A DNA stretch of 64,000 bases from Rhizophagus clarus (Eukaryota; Glomeromycota; Glomeromycetes; Glomerales; Glomeraceae), in NCBI GenBank assembly GCA_015698045.1, contig BLAL01000051.1:186001-250000 (forward strand), given 5' to 3'. Below are positions 30,622 through 44,100 of this stretch, one piece after another. The notes beneath the pieces are model-generated. The model worked only from the letters and a program-made list of their open reading frames with translations. It searched no databases and was not told the origin of the DNA. Numbering within the stretch: the stretch's first letter is position 1; the number at the start of each line of letters is the position of its first letter. The translations under genes and the position numbers were made by a program.

Positions 30622-32546
30622 ATGGGGTACGAAAGCTATTTTAAATATAAAATTAATAATAATGATTACACTTTTACTTTTGAAGAATATGTCGTTTGGA
30701 ATTTATACAATGGGAATTTCAAGTTACCCTTCTCAGTGCAGAAGAAAAGCGGTTTTATTGGCTCGTATCCAAGTTTATTGTCCAAATTTTCAAATTCAAG
30801 TGCAACAAAATTAAATAAGGTAACTTTTAATTATTATTAACTTTATATTTATGGTTATACGATGATGAAGTATTTAGTTTTGAAACTCAATAGGTTTTTG
30901 AATGATTATTAACTGAGACTTTATAAAAATCTTTCTTGAAGGTTATTTTGCATTATCGCAAATATTATAAAGAATGGTAATCTAGAGATTAGGTTTTCCA
31001 TAATATATTAAGAGGTTTTTTATCGGGATTTTTGCAAAACCTTTTTGGAGATTATTTCATTCAAGAAATCATTCATAATCTAGCTTGAGAGTATTCAATC
31101 TATAGGTTTTTGAGTGATTATTATTTGTTATTTTTGTGAGACATTATAAAATCTCTCTTGAAGGTTATTTTGCATTTTCGCAAATATTATAAAGAATGGT
31201 AATCTAGATATTAAGTTTTCCATAATATGTTAAGAGGTTTTTTATCAGGATTTTTGCATAATCTTTTTGGAGATTATTTCATTCAAGAAATCATTCATAA
31301 TCTAGATTGAGAGTATTCAATTAGTATACTCACTGATTAAATATTATTTGTATTTTTAGAATATTTAATTTTTATATTTTATATTAATTTATACCCTTTT
31401 TTTTATTATATTTAGAGCGAAAAAAATTCTGTAAAAATTTACTTTGACTTGTTAGACAAATCAAATGATGATTATAAAATAAGCTATTCATTGTCTTATT
31501 TACTTATAAAAAAATCCGCAAATTTGGATGGGTTGATATTGACTTTACAACAGAAACAGAAATTTGAAATGTTTTACAAAAAGTATCGAATGTTAGTATT
31601 GTATAATATCAATTTTATCGTGATTCACAAGCATTAATTTCAAATTGGTTGTATAATTTAGTTATCAAATCATTCAAATAAAGTAATATCAACTGTTGCA
31701 AAGAACGTGTCTAAGCTTAAATTAGAAAAAAATGACCCTATTTTGTCAGGCATTATAGATCCCAATCACATAAAGGAGCATCATTCAATAATTGATGTTA
31801 ATGTTGAAGAGGATGATTGGAACGAATTTTGCGAATTTAGTTCAGATGATGATAATTTGCTTTTTGAAGATCGTAAGATTAAAAAATGGATTGATAAGAT
31901 CAGGAACGATAAAATGACATTAAAGAGCTCTATTAAAGCTTTAATTCGAGACATTTCGTATGTTTGGAATAATAATAATTATCAGAAAAGATCTCCTATA
32001 ATTAATGAATCAACATTTACTCATGACGTTTTATCTCCAATATTAAAATTTGTTGCACCCAATTATTTTAAAAGATGGGATCAAGCACAAAGTTTGGCCG
32101 CCAAGGATAGAGGCGTGCTGAAATATGTTGATGTTATCAGAAATATTGACATTAATGGTCATTATCTTGAAAATTTTTTCGTTGAAGTTTCACACAGGCC
32201 CTTCCATCATAATCCGCATGATCATGTTATTCATGATAATTATAAATTGGCCAAATTGGGTAAAGACTCACTAGATAGAAATAGAATGAACTTCGTCGAT
32301 GATGATGTAATTTTTCTTTTTCATTTGCATTCAGATTACTTGGTCGTATATTTTATGGATTATTATTATCATCCAATTGCTAGAAAAATTCAATTAGATG
32401 CTATTCAAATCCCTTTTTTCGCAAATGACACTTCTTTTAAACTGATAAGTTTTATCAAAAGCTTATATAAGTATAGATGTATGTTAAAAAATTTACAAAA
32501 GAAACGTGTATCAATTATTAATAGAAAAAAATTACAAACGATCTAA
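30622..32546 (+). CDS. 420-aa protein, 3 exons, PD-(D/E)XK-like C-terminal half (tentative)
   Basis: Exons 30622-30819, 31416-31595 and 31662-32546 all join in phase 0. Exon 3 has no ATG near its start and opens right after a TTTAG acceptor, which is why I join it to the earlier exons; donor 2 is GTATTG, a suboptimal but plausible site. The N-terminal half (FTFEEYVVWNLYNGNFKLPF, LQQKQKFEMFYKKYRML) is unrecognised. The C-terminal half (STFTHDVLSPILKFVAP, YVDVIRNID, NFFVEVSHRP, DNYKLAKLGKDSLD) follows the strand-helix order of PD-(D/E)XK-like proteins that are multi-copy in AM fungi. However, the expected Lys of E-x-K is Ser (EVS), so it may be catalytically inactive. Intron 1 (596 bp) contains a tandem duplication. 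Confidence 0.55.
30890..31321. repeat. Intronic tandem duplication, ~210-bp unit
   Basis: Two copies (about 30890-31100 and 31102-31321) inside the first intron, sharing CTTGAAGGTTATTTTGCATT, AATATTATAAAGAATGGTAA and GAGATTATTTCATTCAAGAA with some substitutions. This explains the unusually long intron. Confidence 0.85.
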
Positions 32547-33239
32547 TATTGACATTAGTACTTTCAGTACACCCCTCAAAAAGACTAAATAACAGTAGAT
32601 ATAATGAATTTAGAATGGCATTTTAATTCAAAATTTTGTTCCCCCATAAATTTATCTGAAAAAGAATTATTTGCTTGTAATTAAAAATATGTACATACAC
32701 AAGTTAGCGCAAAAAGAAATAAAATATAAACTCTTGTACCTTAATAATGCATGAAAATTGCTAATTAAACATTCTTCATTCTGATCATAATTTTTGAAGT
32801 CATAAATCATTTAACAAATTAAAAACATTATTATCCATAACCATTTATATTTTAAATAAATTTAGTGAAAATCTGCTTGTTACAAAAGGATATAAACTTC
32901 CTGAAAATTGGACTAATTTTCATTTTAATAGAATTTAATTGAATTTACCATTAAATCAATAAGAATTTGGCCATGTATACAAAATTTCTTGGTTGTAAAT
33001 GTATTTTATACTATCTCGCTTCGACCAATGTCTGGGGTCGATATCTCACAATCAACAGAATTGAGATCAAACTCACTTATTAAAACATCAATGTCGAAAC
33101 AAAGGATCTAGAACAAATTCACTTACATCTAGGATCGAACATCGAACGAACTAATAAACAAGATCAGGATCAAATTCGCTTAGCTTGGAATCTAAGCTAT
33201 TTATATTTCAAATGACACAGGAGCATACAATAACTAGGT

Positions 33240-33545
33240 TTTTTTTAATTTTCTGATAGAAAAGAACATGGGCTATATGATAAAAGAATTTATACTAATC
33301 CATGAATATTTGCGCGCGTTTTCACATTAATGATCTGATAAGATGCATTATATATATTAATAGGAAATCTTAAAATTTCTCATAATGGTTGAGTTTTTTT
33401 ATTTGAATTTCTGATAGAGGAGCACTTGGAAACTGTTAAATTACAAATTATATTTTGTCATAAACACTTGCGCGCGTTTTCACATTTATGATCAGTTTCG
33501 ATGCATCATATAATATTGATCAAAAGTCCTAACATTTGTACATAG
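33240..33545. repeat. Diverged tandem repeat with GCGCGCGTTTTCACATT core
   Basis: Two ~150-bp copies (about 33240-33395 and 33398-33545) share TTTCTGATAGA, TTGCGCGCGTTTTCACATT, ATGATC and GATGCAT. The CpG-rich core stands out from the AT background. The rest of 32547-34218 is spacer; no gene is supported. Confidence 0.65.
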
Positions 33546-34218
33546 AGAGAACTACGTAGAAAGCGATTTGTCACAAACAATTTTTGTCAAATTAAGGTAA
33601 TAAATAAAGTGCGTGAGAGCGACAGTAGAACTTTTTGTTAAATAATAAATTAGATAACTTTTAATGTTTCTAAATAATAATAATAGAAATTTTCATATTA
33701 GAGCATAATGATCATTGGTCAGTTGATTGAAATCAGAATGCTTGTTTAACTATTTCTTGCAGATATGAATTTTTTTGTAAAACTTGGCATTTATTTTAAG
33801 CATAATTTTATTTATCTTGTCCTTTGCTCGACATCGAACACATTTAATAATGATTTGAAGCAAACAAATCACTATTTAAAAATGGCCCAAAATTTCATCA
33901 ATCAAAAAAAAAAAAAAATCGTGCAATTTGTTTACAAATAATCAAAATAATTTCATTTTTATTAATTTACAACTTACACAAAACATCACTCTTTAAATAT
34001 TAATTATAACAATGTGCATAACAGCCTTTTTGATAATAATTTTCAATCAATTTATTTAAAAAACAATTACTTAGTTCAACAAAATGGAAATTCTAATGAA
34101 ACAACGCTTCAACTTCAGTTGTCTCGTCATATGTTTCGCAACACTACGTTAATTTTCCCGCTGAGAACACATTCAACGAATACTATTAATTCTTCTCAAT
34201 AGTTACATTTTGTAAAGA

Positions 34219-34808
34219 TTAAAGAAATTTTTGGTTTCGTTCTCTATACGCTTTGTTTACACTTCTTTTTAATTCGACATTATAACAATATCTGCACAAA
34301 TAATGTTCATGTACTGTATTTAAGTGGCATTTTATTAAAAAACACCTGTAATCTGCATGATAAGTTCTTTTCATATTATCTGCAAGTGCATCAGAACAAC
34401 GTTCACATTTTATTATTTTTTTTGGTAACCTACCACTTATTTTGGAAAAAATATTATTAATATTATTATCAAAATCGATACTTGACTTATTTTTTTTAAA
34501 AATTATCACTGGCCCGTCTATTTCTCGATGTATATATTGATAAATTAATTCATTCATCGGAGCTCCATAAGCAAAAGTATCAATGTATTCATAATTATCA
34601 CATAAATGTTTTGCACACTCATATGTACCAAGATACGCCATAAAATCATTCAAGGTACCCTTAACAAATTGTATTTTTTTTTTCCGATTTTAGGTGGAAT
34701 ATAAATGCCAAGTAATTCGATATTATATTCTTTATTATGTTTTTTATCAGTATTTCTTAAATTTAATTTATTTAAATACACAATTTTGGGGTCGACGCAA
34801 CTTTCCAT
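34219..34808 (-). pseudogene. Cys-rich protein of unknown family, single homopolymer frameshift
   Basis: From ATG 34808 the frame runs MESCVDPKIVYLNKLNLRN to ELLGIYIPPKIGKKK. It is then broken in a run of ten A (34674-34683 on plus); one more A restores the frame into GTLNDFMAYLGTYECAKHLC. Without the slip, roughly 195 aa are coded. The C-terminal part has a likely zinc-binding cluster: CERCSDA, YRCFLIKC, H-x-H-x-YLCRYC. Paralogous sequence exists at 19363-19596 and probably at 54776-55162. The family is unrecognised. The frameshift may be real or a homopolymer sequencing error. Confidence 0.55.
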
Positions 34809-34841
34809 AATCCTTATGATAATGTAAAATTTCTTATGCAC

Positions 34842-37800
34842 TTATTTTATACTTTTTAATGTATTATTGTTATTTAGTAATATGTTAAGAATATTAGAAA
34901 TTTAATAATTTATTTAAATAGGTATTAATAACTAATGTAATGATAAAACAAAGAAAATGTGGCACAGTTTAAGAAAATTATAAATGCCAAAATTATTAAT
35001 TATAATAATAATAAAATAATGATATTATAACCATTTTTATATAAATAAAATTCGCAAAAATATAACGAAATTTTGTTTATTTTATAAATGATTTTGATTA
35101 CTATTTGTTACTAATTACATTCTTAGAAAATGGTTTATTTTAAATAAAGAAATTAATTCAATTGAATAAAGATTTTGTTTATTATATAAGATATTGTAGG
35201 ATGTATTATGCCGTTTACAGTATTGAATGATATTATTCACAAAAATTAAACGCTGTTAATTGATTATGGAAACATTACAAATACAAGTAAATAAAATTAT
35301 AAAACATTAATAATAAAAATTGTATTTAAAATATTAACAAATCAAAACAAAATTTAGCAAATTAGCAGTTTAATTTTTATTATGAAGAATTGCCAAACTT
35401 GGTTGAATTATTTTTATGAATAATTTAATTAAGAAGAAGATGCTTGTTGAACAACAAGAATTTCATACTTATACAATCTTTAAAAACAATTTGCTCGTAC
35501 TCTTGATAAATTTGTTCGGATTAAACTCTTGATAGAATTATTTGTTTTGGAATTAAAAATAATGAGAGTATAAATTTTTTGCACAACTTTTTTGGAAATT
35601 AATTTTTCAGCAATTAGATAATATATTGCCAATTATACATCTTTTGAACTTAATTATTTAAGTTGGGATTTAATACCATTTACGATGATTATTAAAAGAA
35701 ACTTAATTATTTCGGCTAATCAACATAAGTTTGACTCATTTTTACATTAATAATAAACTAATTAATATAGTAGCAGAAAGCGATTTTTTCAAATAAAATT
35801 TTAATTAAGTCTATTCGCTTCTTTGTAAGTATTTGTGTTTACTGATTGCAAAAGAGTTCAACGCTTTAGAATAAAAAATTAACACTTAATAATCAATTGA
35901 TAATTCAACACTGAAATTACTGAAAAATACTTAATAAATAATTCGAAATTAGCAACATGAAATAAATGAGTTTGATATAAAGACAGTAATTTAAAATCAG
36001 AGCTCGCAAACTTTATTGGTAAAATACATAGTATCCTTTGATAATCCTTGATAAAATCTAAATAATAAAAAGAGTATTTGAATATGAATGTTCAAAAACC
36101 GTCTCTCATCATATTATCTTAGCAAATATCAGTGTTCTGAGTTTTCATAACGTTTTTTAATTTTGCTTAAAATTCTATCCTAATTCTGATAAAGCGATGA
36201 ATACCGCCAACAATATTTTACTCTATCATTTTTTAATACACGATTTAACACATAATTATACTCTGGTATTTTGCAATTGCTGATTCATTACATTTATATT
36301 TGAATTAAGTAAGTTGCTTATATTATATTGCACTTAAACACTCTAATGAGATTTATATACATAATAATATTTCATAAACTTAAATTTATCACTTTAAAAT
36401 TTATTTATCTATCTTACTCATTTTTATTATGATAAATATGTATCATATTTCATTGTAAATGAATGATAGATAAATCCCATGAATGACGAATCGCCTCTAA
36501 AGATAATTAATAAAGTTAATTGATAAATTGTAGTTTTTTTTTAATCATGATCTATTTAAATAGTTTGTTTTTCATCGAGAAATAGCCACTTGCTCAATGC
36601 GTGTATTACCGACTCGACTTCTTATCGATCAAGGACCCGTAAAATTTTTTGCCTATTTAAAAATTAACCAGTCAGAATCACCGACTAGAAAGCTTAATTT
36701 TGGCCAGAATCGATCATACCCAAAAATGTTGATTTTTTCAGTCACGTTACTGGAATCGATTTTTAAAATTAATAATCAGTAATGTAAATAGTACTTAAAT
36801 TAAAATGTTTAAGAGTTTATATCCATCCAATGATTGCATTTTGTCAATTTGTTCTTAACTGTTAAATGCAAAAATTTCATGCCACTGAAATCAATAGAAG
36901 TCAGTTTACCTTCCTAACATAACAGTTTTCAAATTTTCAATAAAGTTTTATATGGACTTATCAATGCTTATTATTATTAAATCAAATTTTATGGTTACAA
37001 ATGATAATGTTTGTAATAATTGCTATTAGTTTACTAATTTTCTGGCATTTTACACCAAGTAAAGTATTAAATGGTAATACAAATAATGGGAAAATCAATT
37101 TTTAAATTTTTCATTATTCAAAACGAAATTATGAAAACAAATAAATTTCAAGTGTAACAGTTTTAATCAAATCTATAATATATACTGTATAATTCAAACA
37201 ATTCAAAAATAATTGAATACTTGTATTGTTGTATTTCTGATTAATTCAACTGCACCTTTAGTTAATAAAACATTAACATTAGCTTGTTTTAATTAATCAC
37301 GCTTTATGCTATTTTTATTTCTTAATAACAATATTGTGAAGTATATGATAAAAAACCAGAATATATAATATTTACTATGAATGAACTATGTAACAATTGT
37401 TTAAAATCAACTTTGAATTCATAATATTTGAATTGTTGCAATACGAATTTTAAAAAAAAAAAATGCAGAAGAAGAGTTAAAGTTTAAAAAGGTCCACTTT
37501 CCTAAATTTCAATTTTGAAATGATTTTAAATATTAGATAATGTCCATGATTAAGCTTTACTATTTATGTAAGCTTCTTTTATAATAATTTATAATATCAT
37601 TTAGACATTAAAAGAGGCAGTTTTCTAAATGCTAAGAACTGCGAAATTTATTATTTTCAAGTCATCTTACCGATTTCAAATTTTTAGTCCTCAAACAAAC
37701 TGTTATTAATTTACAGTATATCACATAATTGAGTTATTTTATTTGTAAAATTTTATTAGTATGACCAAAATAAAAACAGTTATGATTGTTATAGTGGCAA

Positions 37801-39100
37801 AATTAACACAATTTTATTATAAATGACAAGTTAATTGTTTCTTTTACGACAATTTATAAGATGCTATCAATTATAATAATTAAACTATTTAACAATAATA
37901 ATTGAACTGTCATAAGATGCAAATTGTGACAGGAATAATTATCATGTTATCATTAATCCAGTGTTAAGTAAAACTTGATATGTTAAATGAACGGATGCAA
38001 GCTCAAGTTAATAGATAATGCAATACGTTACTTATTATTATGCGACGATCATAATTCAGCAACAATACAACAATGCATAATACACCTAAAATGATGTAAT
38101 GTGTGGAAACATTACATTCTAAACTATGAAAATATAATTCATTTATTAATTATGTTGATACCGGGCACTGGGCAGTAGTAGAAATTGGAATTTTATTCGA
38201 TTTCTTATTTTTTGATAAAAATTGCGTTTTCTATGAAGCCATCCTAACTGATTAAAAAATCTTATTAGTCATAAGTTTTATTTGCATCAAAACGAACCAT
38301 TTTTGTGAATGAGTTAATCCACTGATAATCTGCCTCATTCATAAGTAATTTGCATTCAAATAATCTTTGGCAATACTGTTCGCAACTGCATATAGTACCT
38401 GGATTTTATTCAAGAACTCAATATTTTGAATTGAAAGTATATTAGTATATAAATTATATGAAAAGAAATAAATTATTCTAAGATATTATTCAAAAATTAA
38501 GTAGCAATGGGGGTTCTATTTTCAGAGATATTATATGCAGTTGCATACGATGATACGAAATCGAATATGTTATCTAAACATTTTAATGCTTCATAAATAG
38601 CTTTGGTGAGATTTCATTATATATAATATCTGTGTAATAAATTAGCATATAAACTTCATTATTACATAATTATGAAATATTATAATACATCAAATGATAC
38701 AATAACAATTCAAAAATAATACTATTTACACTTGTAAATAATGTATTTAAAATTTATTTATGATGATAAATAATTCATAATTATACACTACTTTCCAAAG
38801 TTTCAGTTCTCATAATTTACAATTATAAGATAATTATAATCTAATAATTGTTCTGCTCAGGTTCTACAATATAATAATGCAATAGTATACTTATATATAC
38901 TTATATCAGTATATATAAGAGTAAATTTATTGGCTATTACGAGTTATACTACTCGTCCAAAACGAGAACGAAATCCAAAATTTCAACTTAACAAATAACT
39001 GCCTTAATTTAAGAAACAACTACTTATCAAAAGACAATCGCTCAAAAAATAGCAACCACAGTAACTGAACAATCAGTCACAACTATTACAGCCAGTTGCT
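34842..39100. other. 4.3-kb AT-rich spacer without supported genes
   Basis: No frame with domain signal, no convincing splice-joined gene and no long repeat was found. Short open frames (for example 36597-36782) have no recognisable content. A slightly GC-richer patch at about 36590-36760 (CGATCAAGGACCCG) may be an old repeat remnant. Confidence 0.5.
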
Positions 39101-39103
39101 TCG

Positions 39104-40352
39104 ATGCCTAAATGCGAACAAAAACTACAAGAAACAACTGTTCAGGAAGCAGCTTCTTCAAAGAAAAATAAAAAATCAAAGAAGACCAAAAAACCTATTA
39201 ATCTCGAAGAGAAACGATTAGCTCCTTTCAGAACAGAGTGCACTTCTGTAAGATTAAAGCTTATTTTTTAAATCAATTTTCATTACGTATATCAATCATT
39301 CATTTTTTAATAATCACAGTCCATTTATGAACGTATTATTCATGCGCAACAACAACGAATATACATGGTTAATCGAACAAAAGTCAATGATTACCACGAA
39401 GAATTTGCTATATTAGGATCAACCGGCAACGTAAATTTCATAACTTAAACTGAATTTTTTATTTCAGAAATTTATTAATTTCGTTTTTATTTTTTAAAAA
39501 AAAATCATTAGCTTTACACAGTTACTATAACACATAAGCCAAATTGCAGTTGTCCAGATTTCAAGAAAGGATATTTGTATAAACATGTTGTACGTGTTAG
39601 ATCTTTTTAATCGATAATTAAATTATGATAACTTAACCCGTTTGCAATTCTTTAGTTTTTTGTTTATCTCAAAGTTTTTCGCTTAAATCATGATAGCCAG
39701 TTTATCTATCAAGAGGCACTCTTGTCTAAAGAGCTTCGTTCAATCTTTGCAAATGCTGTGCCTGATCCAACTGTTTTGGTAATTTATCTAATTTATCTTT
39801 AAATAATTGTGCATAATTATGTTTCCACTATTTTATTAAATCATATTTATAGGCTAGCAAAAGAGTTTGCGATAAGTACAGCATGTTTACTTCGAGTAAA
39901 CTAAAAAATAAAACCGGCGAAAACGAAAAATGCAAACCAATAGAAGGAAATTGTCCTGTTTGGTACTTAGATGTCTTTTCTGTACCCGTTTTCAAGTTAT
40001 CATAACATAATTAATCAAACTATTCATTAAATAGCTATGAACTTTTAGAAGAAAAGGATCATAATAATATCGTGTGGTGTATAGAAGGTTGCGGTAATAA
40101 CCTTCACAAAGACTGCTTCGAGCAATGGAAAAAATCGAAAAATAGTGACAAAGTAAACATTCTTACTCAGTCAATTTAATTTTAAAATTAAATTTATTTA
40201 ATTTTTGATTTATCCATTAGGTTACCTGTGTTTATTGTCACGCTAATTGGGTAGATCCCGATTCCGAAATTTTAATAATTGAAGAAGGTTACATTAACTT
40301 GGGTCGTGCTCAAGGAATGAATACTATTCGAGGTTATACAAATTATTTTTAA
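39104..40352 (+). CDS. SWIM-RING zinc-finger protein, 7 exons
   Basis: Assembled from seven exons: 39104-39247, 39320-39430, 39512-39589, 39656-39778, 39853-39962, 40035-40152 and 40221-40352. All six introns (65-81 bp) are GT-AG and keep one frame, giving 271 aa. After a Lys-rich start (SKKNKKSKKTKKPINLEE) comes a SWIM region (YTVTITHKPNCSCPDFKKGY LYKHVFFVYLKVFRL). In it CxC and the His are present but the third Cys is Tyr (LYKH instead of LCKH). Exons 5-7 encode a RING-type finger: CPVC, WCIEGC, LHKDC, CVYC. This pairing is the architecture of fungal SWIM/RING ubiquitin-ligase-like proteins related to the MEKK1 zinc region. A decayed upstream piece (YTTRPKRERNPKF near 38946) may be the lost true N-terminus. 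Confidence 0.75.
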
Positions 40353-41165
40353 ATAAACTAGAAAGCATGAAACAAAGTTTTTAATATTAATAACTTTATT
40401 TAAGATACTTCCTATTACTGTAATTACCGCAACTGGTTTTAATCACTTTTGTGTAAATCCTTGCTTACAAATATATTATATGAACTGAAAATTTATTTAT
40501 TAGACAATTATCGAAATGACGCTAAAGTTCGTTATTTTTTTAATTATCTGTAATATTTCATTAAAATAATATACTTAATTAACGAGCAAAATCTAGGGAT
40601 AGATGGGTTTATGCCATGATTACACAACACGATGAATTTTAACTTCGTCGCGTCTCTAGTTCTCAAGATATTTTTAATCAGCTATTAAAGTACCTCAAAA
40701 CTTTACAAAATTTTATTAAACATTTGAAAATAAACCATAATAAAGAAAGAAAACACTATTTTTAAACGTTTTAAATAAAAATATTTATATTTTTTATTTG
40801 TATTTTAAAAAAAAAACGAAGGTGATTTTTACTTTTCAATTACTAAAGATATTAATTATAATCTCAAAGATGAATTTATATTGTCATAAAACATTAGATT
40901 TGGTGCATTTGTATTTATGTAATGAAAAATAATTAATTAATAATACCTCTTGAATTAATATTTTTATCAAATAATTTAAACAAAGTTATTAAAATTCGCA
41001 TATTTAAATAATAATATTTTAACAAAAACAGAATCGAAAATATTAATAATTGAATTACGTATACATAAAAATATTTTGTATTATTAGAATATCATTTTTA
41101 TTTTGTCATGAATAGTAATCAAATGCTTAATGAGGTCTCACGTGACTTTGTAAATAAACAATATC

Positions 41166-41173
41166 TATATATA
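41166..41173 (+). promoter_or_regulatory. TATA box (TATATATA)
   Basis: Located 30 bp upstream of the ATG at 41203, the same spacing as at 18414 and 45923. Confidence 0.45.
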
Positions 41174-41202
41174 CTCACTGTGAAAAATATCTAATTACTC
41201 AT

Positions 41203-41412
41203 ATGAATAACTTAAAATATAAGTTGTCAAAATTGGAAACTGAATTTGTTTGCGATGAATCGACTACAAATGGCGTGGATATTTTAATCTATAAGGAATT
41301 AAATGTCGAGCAGAAAGAATACTACCCATCTAAGACATTTGTTTTTAAAAATATGAAGAATCTGCATGTATTCTTGAAGAATTTACTTTTGTATGGAAGA
41401 AACTCTAAATAG
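41203..41412 (+). CDS. Small protein, unknown (69 aa)
   Basis: Intact ORF from an ATG 30 bp after a TATA box. Sequence MNNLKYKLSKLETEFVCDES continues to a basic aromatic end (KNMKNLHVFLKNLLLYG). It is mixed charged with no signal peptide or membrane segment. Could be a full small gene or a first exon. The spacers 40353-41165 and 41413-42860 contain no other supported gene. Confidence 0.4.
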   Translation: MNNLKYKLSKLETEFVCDESTTNGVDILIYKELNVEQKEYYPSKTFVFKNMKNLHVFLKNLLLYGRNSK

Positions 41413-42869
41413 AATCATTTACTTTACTTATAAAAATAAAAGTTGTTAAAACTTACTTAAATTACTAATTAGAAAAAGAAATAATGCTTCAATAAGACGT
41501 TATATTACAAAAAATATTGTGTTAGATCTTAATCAGATTTGACTACGTATGTGTTAAACATATTGTTTGTAAAAACATTTTGATTGTTAATAATAATTCA
41601 CACTTTTTATACATCCTAATGTCTTAAAATGTCACATTTATATTTTTACATCTTTGCGTTGATGGTTATTATCTTTTCAATTAATTTTAAGTAAATTATA
41701 TTATAGTTAATTTAAAATAAATACCTTTCAAGTTTATTTTTTACATTTTTGTTTTTGAATTGAATATTCTTACAATGATCTTTTGCAAAATTCTTTTAAA
41801 TATTGTATCAATAATATGAAGTTAAAAAAACATTCGATAAAAATTATTACTTTTTAGCGGTGTTTAATAAGAAATCATGACTTAATGTTATAATATTTAA
41901 TTTCTAATATATTTCAAATTTATTTCATGTGTTTTAAATCAATGATTATTAAAAGTTTATAATTTTTTAGTATGGTTTCAATCACATGAATAACAACTCC
42001 AATTTGATTGTTTGAATTATTCCAATTGAATTGTTTCTGGATGTTTTGAATAAAAATATCTAAACATTTAATCAAGATTTTTATGGTTGAAAAACGATGA
42101 TCTTTGTCAATTATCATTAAGTTTAATTCGTAATTAAATTAATCTTAATATTATGAATAATCTAATAATTATTTAATAAAATGTTACAAAGTTGAAATTA
42201 TGGTAATTTATTGTATAATTAATTTTATTAATAAAAATTTGTGATTATATAAAAAATTATTACATATACATCTAAAATTAGACTTTTGTTTTTTCTTTTG
42301 AACTTAATGAATAATTCAGATTAAGAAATATTTTATTTAAATTCTTAAAATAATTAAAATCCTAAATTTTCAATATTCAATAATGTAAAATATTATTGAT
42401 TAATTTCAATTATATTAATCGATTAATCTTAACTAATTATTGTTTTTGAATATTTATAATTTTCATCGGTAATAAATCAATATCTGATATATTAACATAT
42501 GAATTAAATAAATATTAAAAATATGAATTCTATGCGATGATAATGTTATTTTATGTGATCAAAAAACTTAAACTGAATCTATACTTTATTTTAAATTATT
42601 ATTTAATGATGATCATGTCATTTTTTTATAAATTTGTTCTGTTATAGAAAATCTAACCGTTTCTTAATAGTTTTATATTTTAAAAATAATATCAAGTTAA
42701 GTTAAAAATAAAATAGTTCTTTTACTTTTATTAATATAATTATGTGAGTTATAAATATTATGAAACAATTATTATATATAAGATTATGACACAATTATTA
42801 CGATTTATTTGTTTAAATAATTTTAATATAAAAGCAACAATATTTGAAACTTTGATTTTTAAAAATACA

Positions 42870-43590
42870 ATGAGAAAAATTAAGGTCAGTAATTCAAATC
42901 GTTTTAATTCATAAATTTTTGACTATACTAATCGCATTTTACAGATAGTTAAAGTGTACTGAAGCGACAACAAAGAACATGACCAACTTTTCTTTGATGA
43001 AAATAATAAATCAGCAATATATTCTCGTGAAGTATATCACCCTCACGAAGAAATCGAAAACGTTTATTGGTTCAGAAATGCACTTAAAGCTGTTGGTATG
43101 AGTTCAATTTTATGGCAAATAGACGAAATAAATTTACAAAAATCGAAAATTTTAAAGTGTGTTAAAAAACCAAAAGAAGTTAAAATATACAACCCTATTC
43201 TCAGGATCCGCTTTTCAATAGCAGTTGCTAAGTATAATGGTTCAAAATGTTATTACATCGAGGTTGATACTCCTTTCAATAATTCAAGCATACAGAGATA
43301 TGGTTGGGTTAAAAATGAAACATATTGGTCATTTATTGCAATTAATAACCCTGATAATTCCATGGCTGAATTTCGCAATACTCAATCTAATAATGAGTTT
43401 GAAATTAAACTCTTGGAGCAAACATGTGCTGGCTGGTATAACAGGAACAACGGAACGCAGCTTCATAAAAATAATAGTATTGAATTTAATCATTGGACAG
43501 AATTCGTAATAGCTACAACAATTGTATTTGAAGAAGGAGTTTTTAGTGATGAGAATAGATTATTGCATCACTCATGCAATATTAACTAGT
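42870..43590 (+). pseudogene. Unknown ~220-aa protein, 2 exons, early in-frame TGA
   Basis: Exon 1 (42870-42884, MRKIK) joins through a 60-bp GT-AG intron to exon 2 (42945-43590). A TGA at 42960-42962 interrupts the eleventh codon (VKVY*SDN). Otherwise the frame is open to the stop. Downstream content is KEHDQLFFDENNKSAIYSRE, VYWFRNALKAVGMSSILWQI, IRFSIAVAKYNGSKCYYIEV and CAGWYNRNNGTQLH. No family recognised. A shorter product could start at ATG 43098 (MSSILWQIDE). The stop may have arisen from TGG; alternatively exon 1 is wrong and the gene begins at 43098. Confidence 0.5.
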
Positions 43591-44100
43591 TATTAAAATG
43601 TTTCTTTGGATCTAAAGAGATTATTTATTTAATAATAAAGATACAGCTAATGCTATATTCATTTGTTTTTTAAGTAAAATAAAATAACGTCCTACAAATT
43701 TATCTATTAAACTCTAGCATTAATAAATTAGTATTGAAAATATGATAACTAAGTTTATTATGTATTAATGTTCAATCTATTGATAATATTTAAAGTAAAA
43801 TATAAACATATTTCTAGATTTGATCACTTTTAATTAAAGTAATTAGTAAAATGTGTAATGAATAATTTATTCTGAAAATGAATAATATTATTCGCATTTG
43901 ATAATAACAAAAGATATTATTATTATAAAAAATAAATTTATTAATTTATATAATTTATAAAAAAATATATTAATAAATTAATATAGCTTTACTGATCTAA
44001 TAAAATAAAAATAACTTTAATAAAATGTGCAAAGTATCATATTATAAAAAACATTTAACTTTATATTAATAATTAATATATTAATTGTAGAAATTAACTT

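Noticed and set aside
34014..34202. 62-aa plus-strand open frame
   Set aside because: No ATG (it would start at GTG), no domain, and an in-frame stop shortly upstream; Asn/Thr-rich by base composition.
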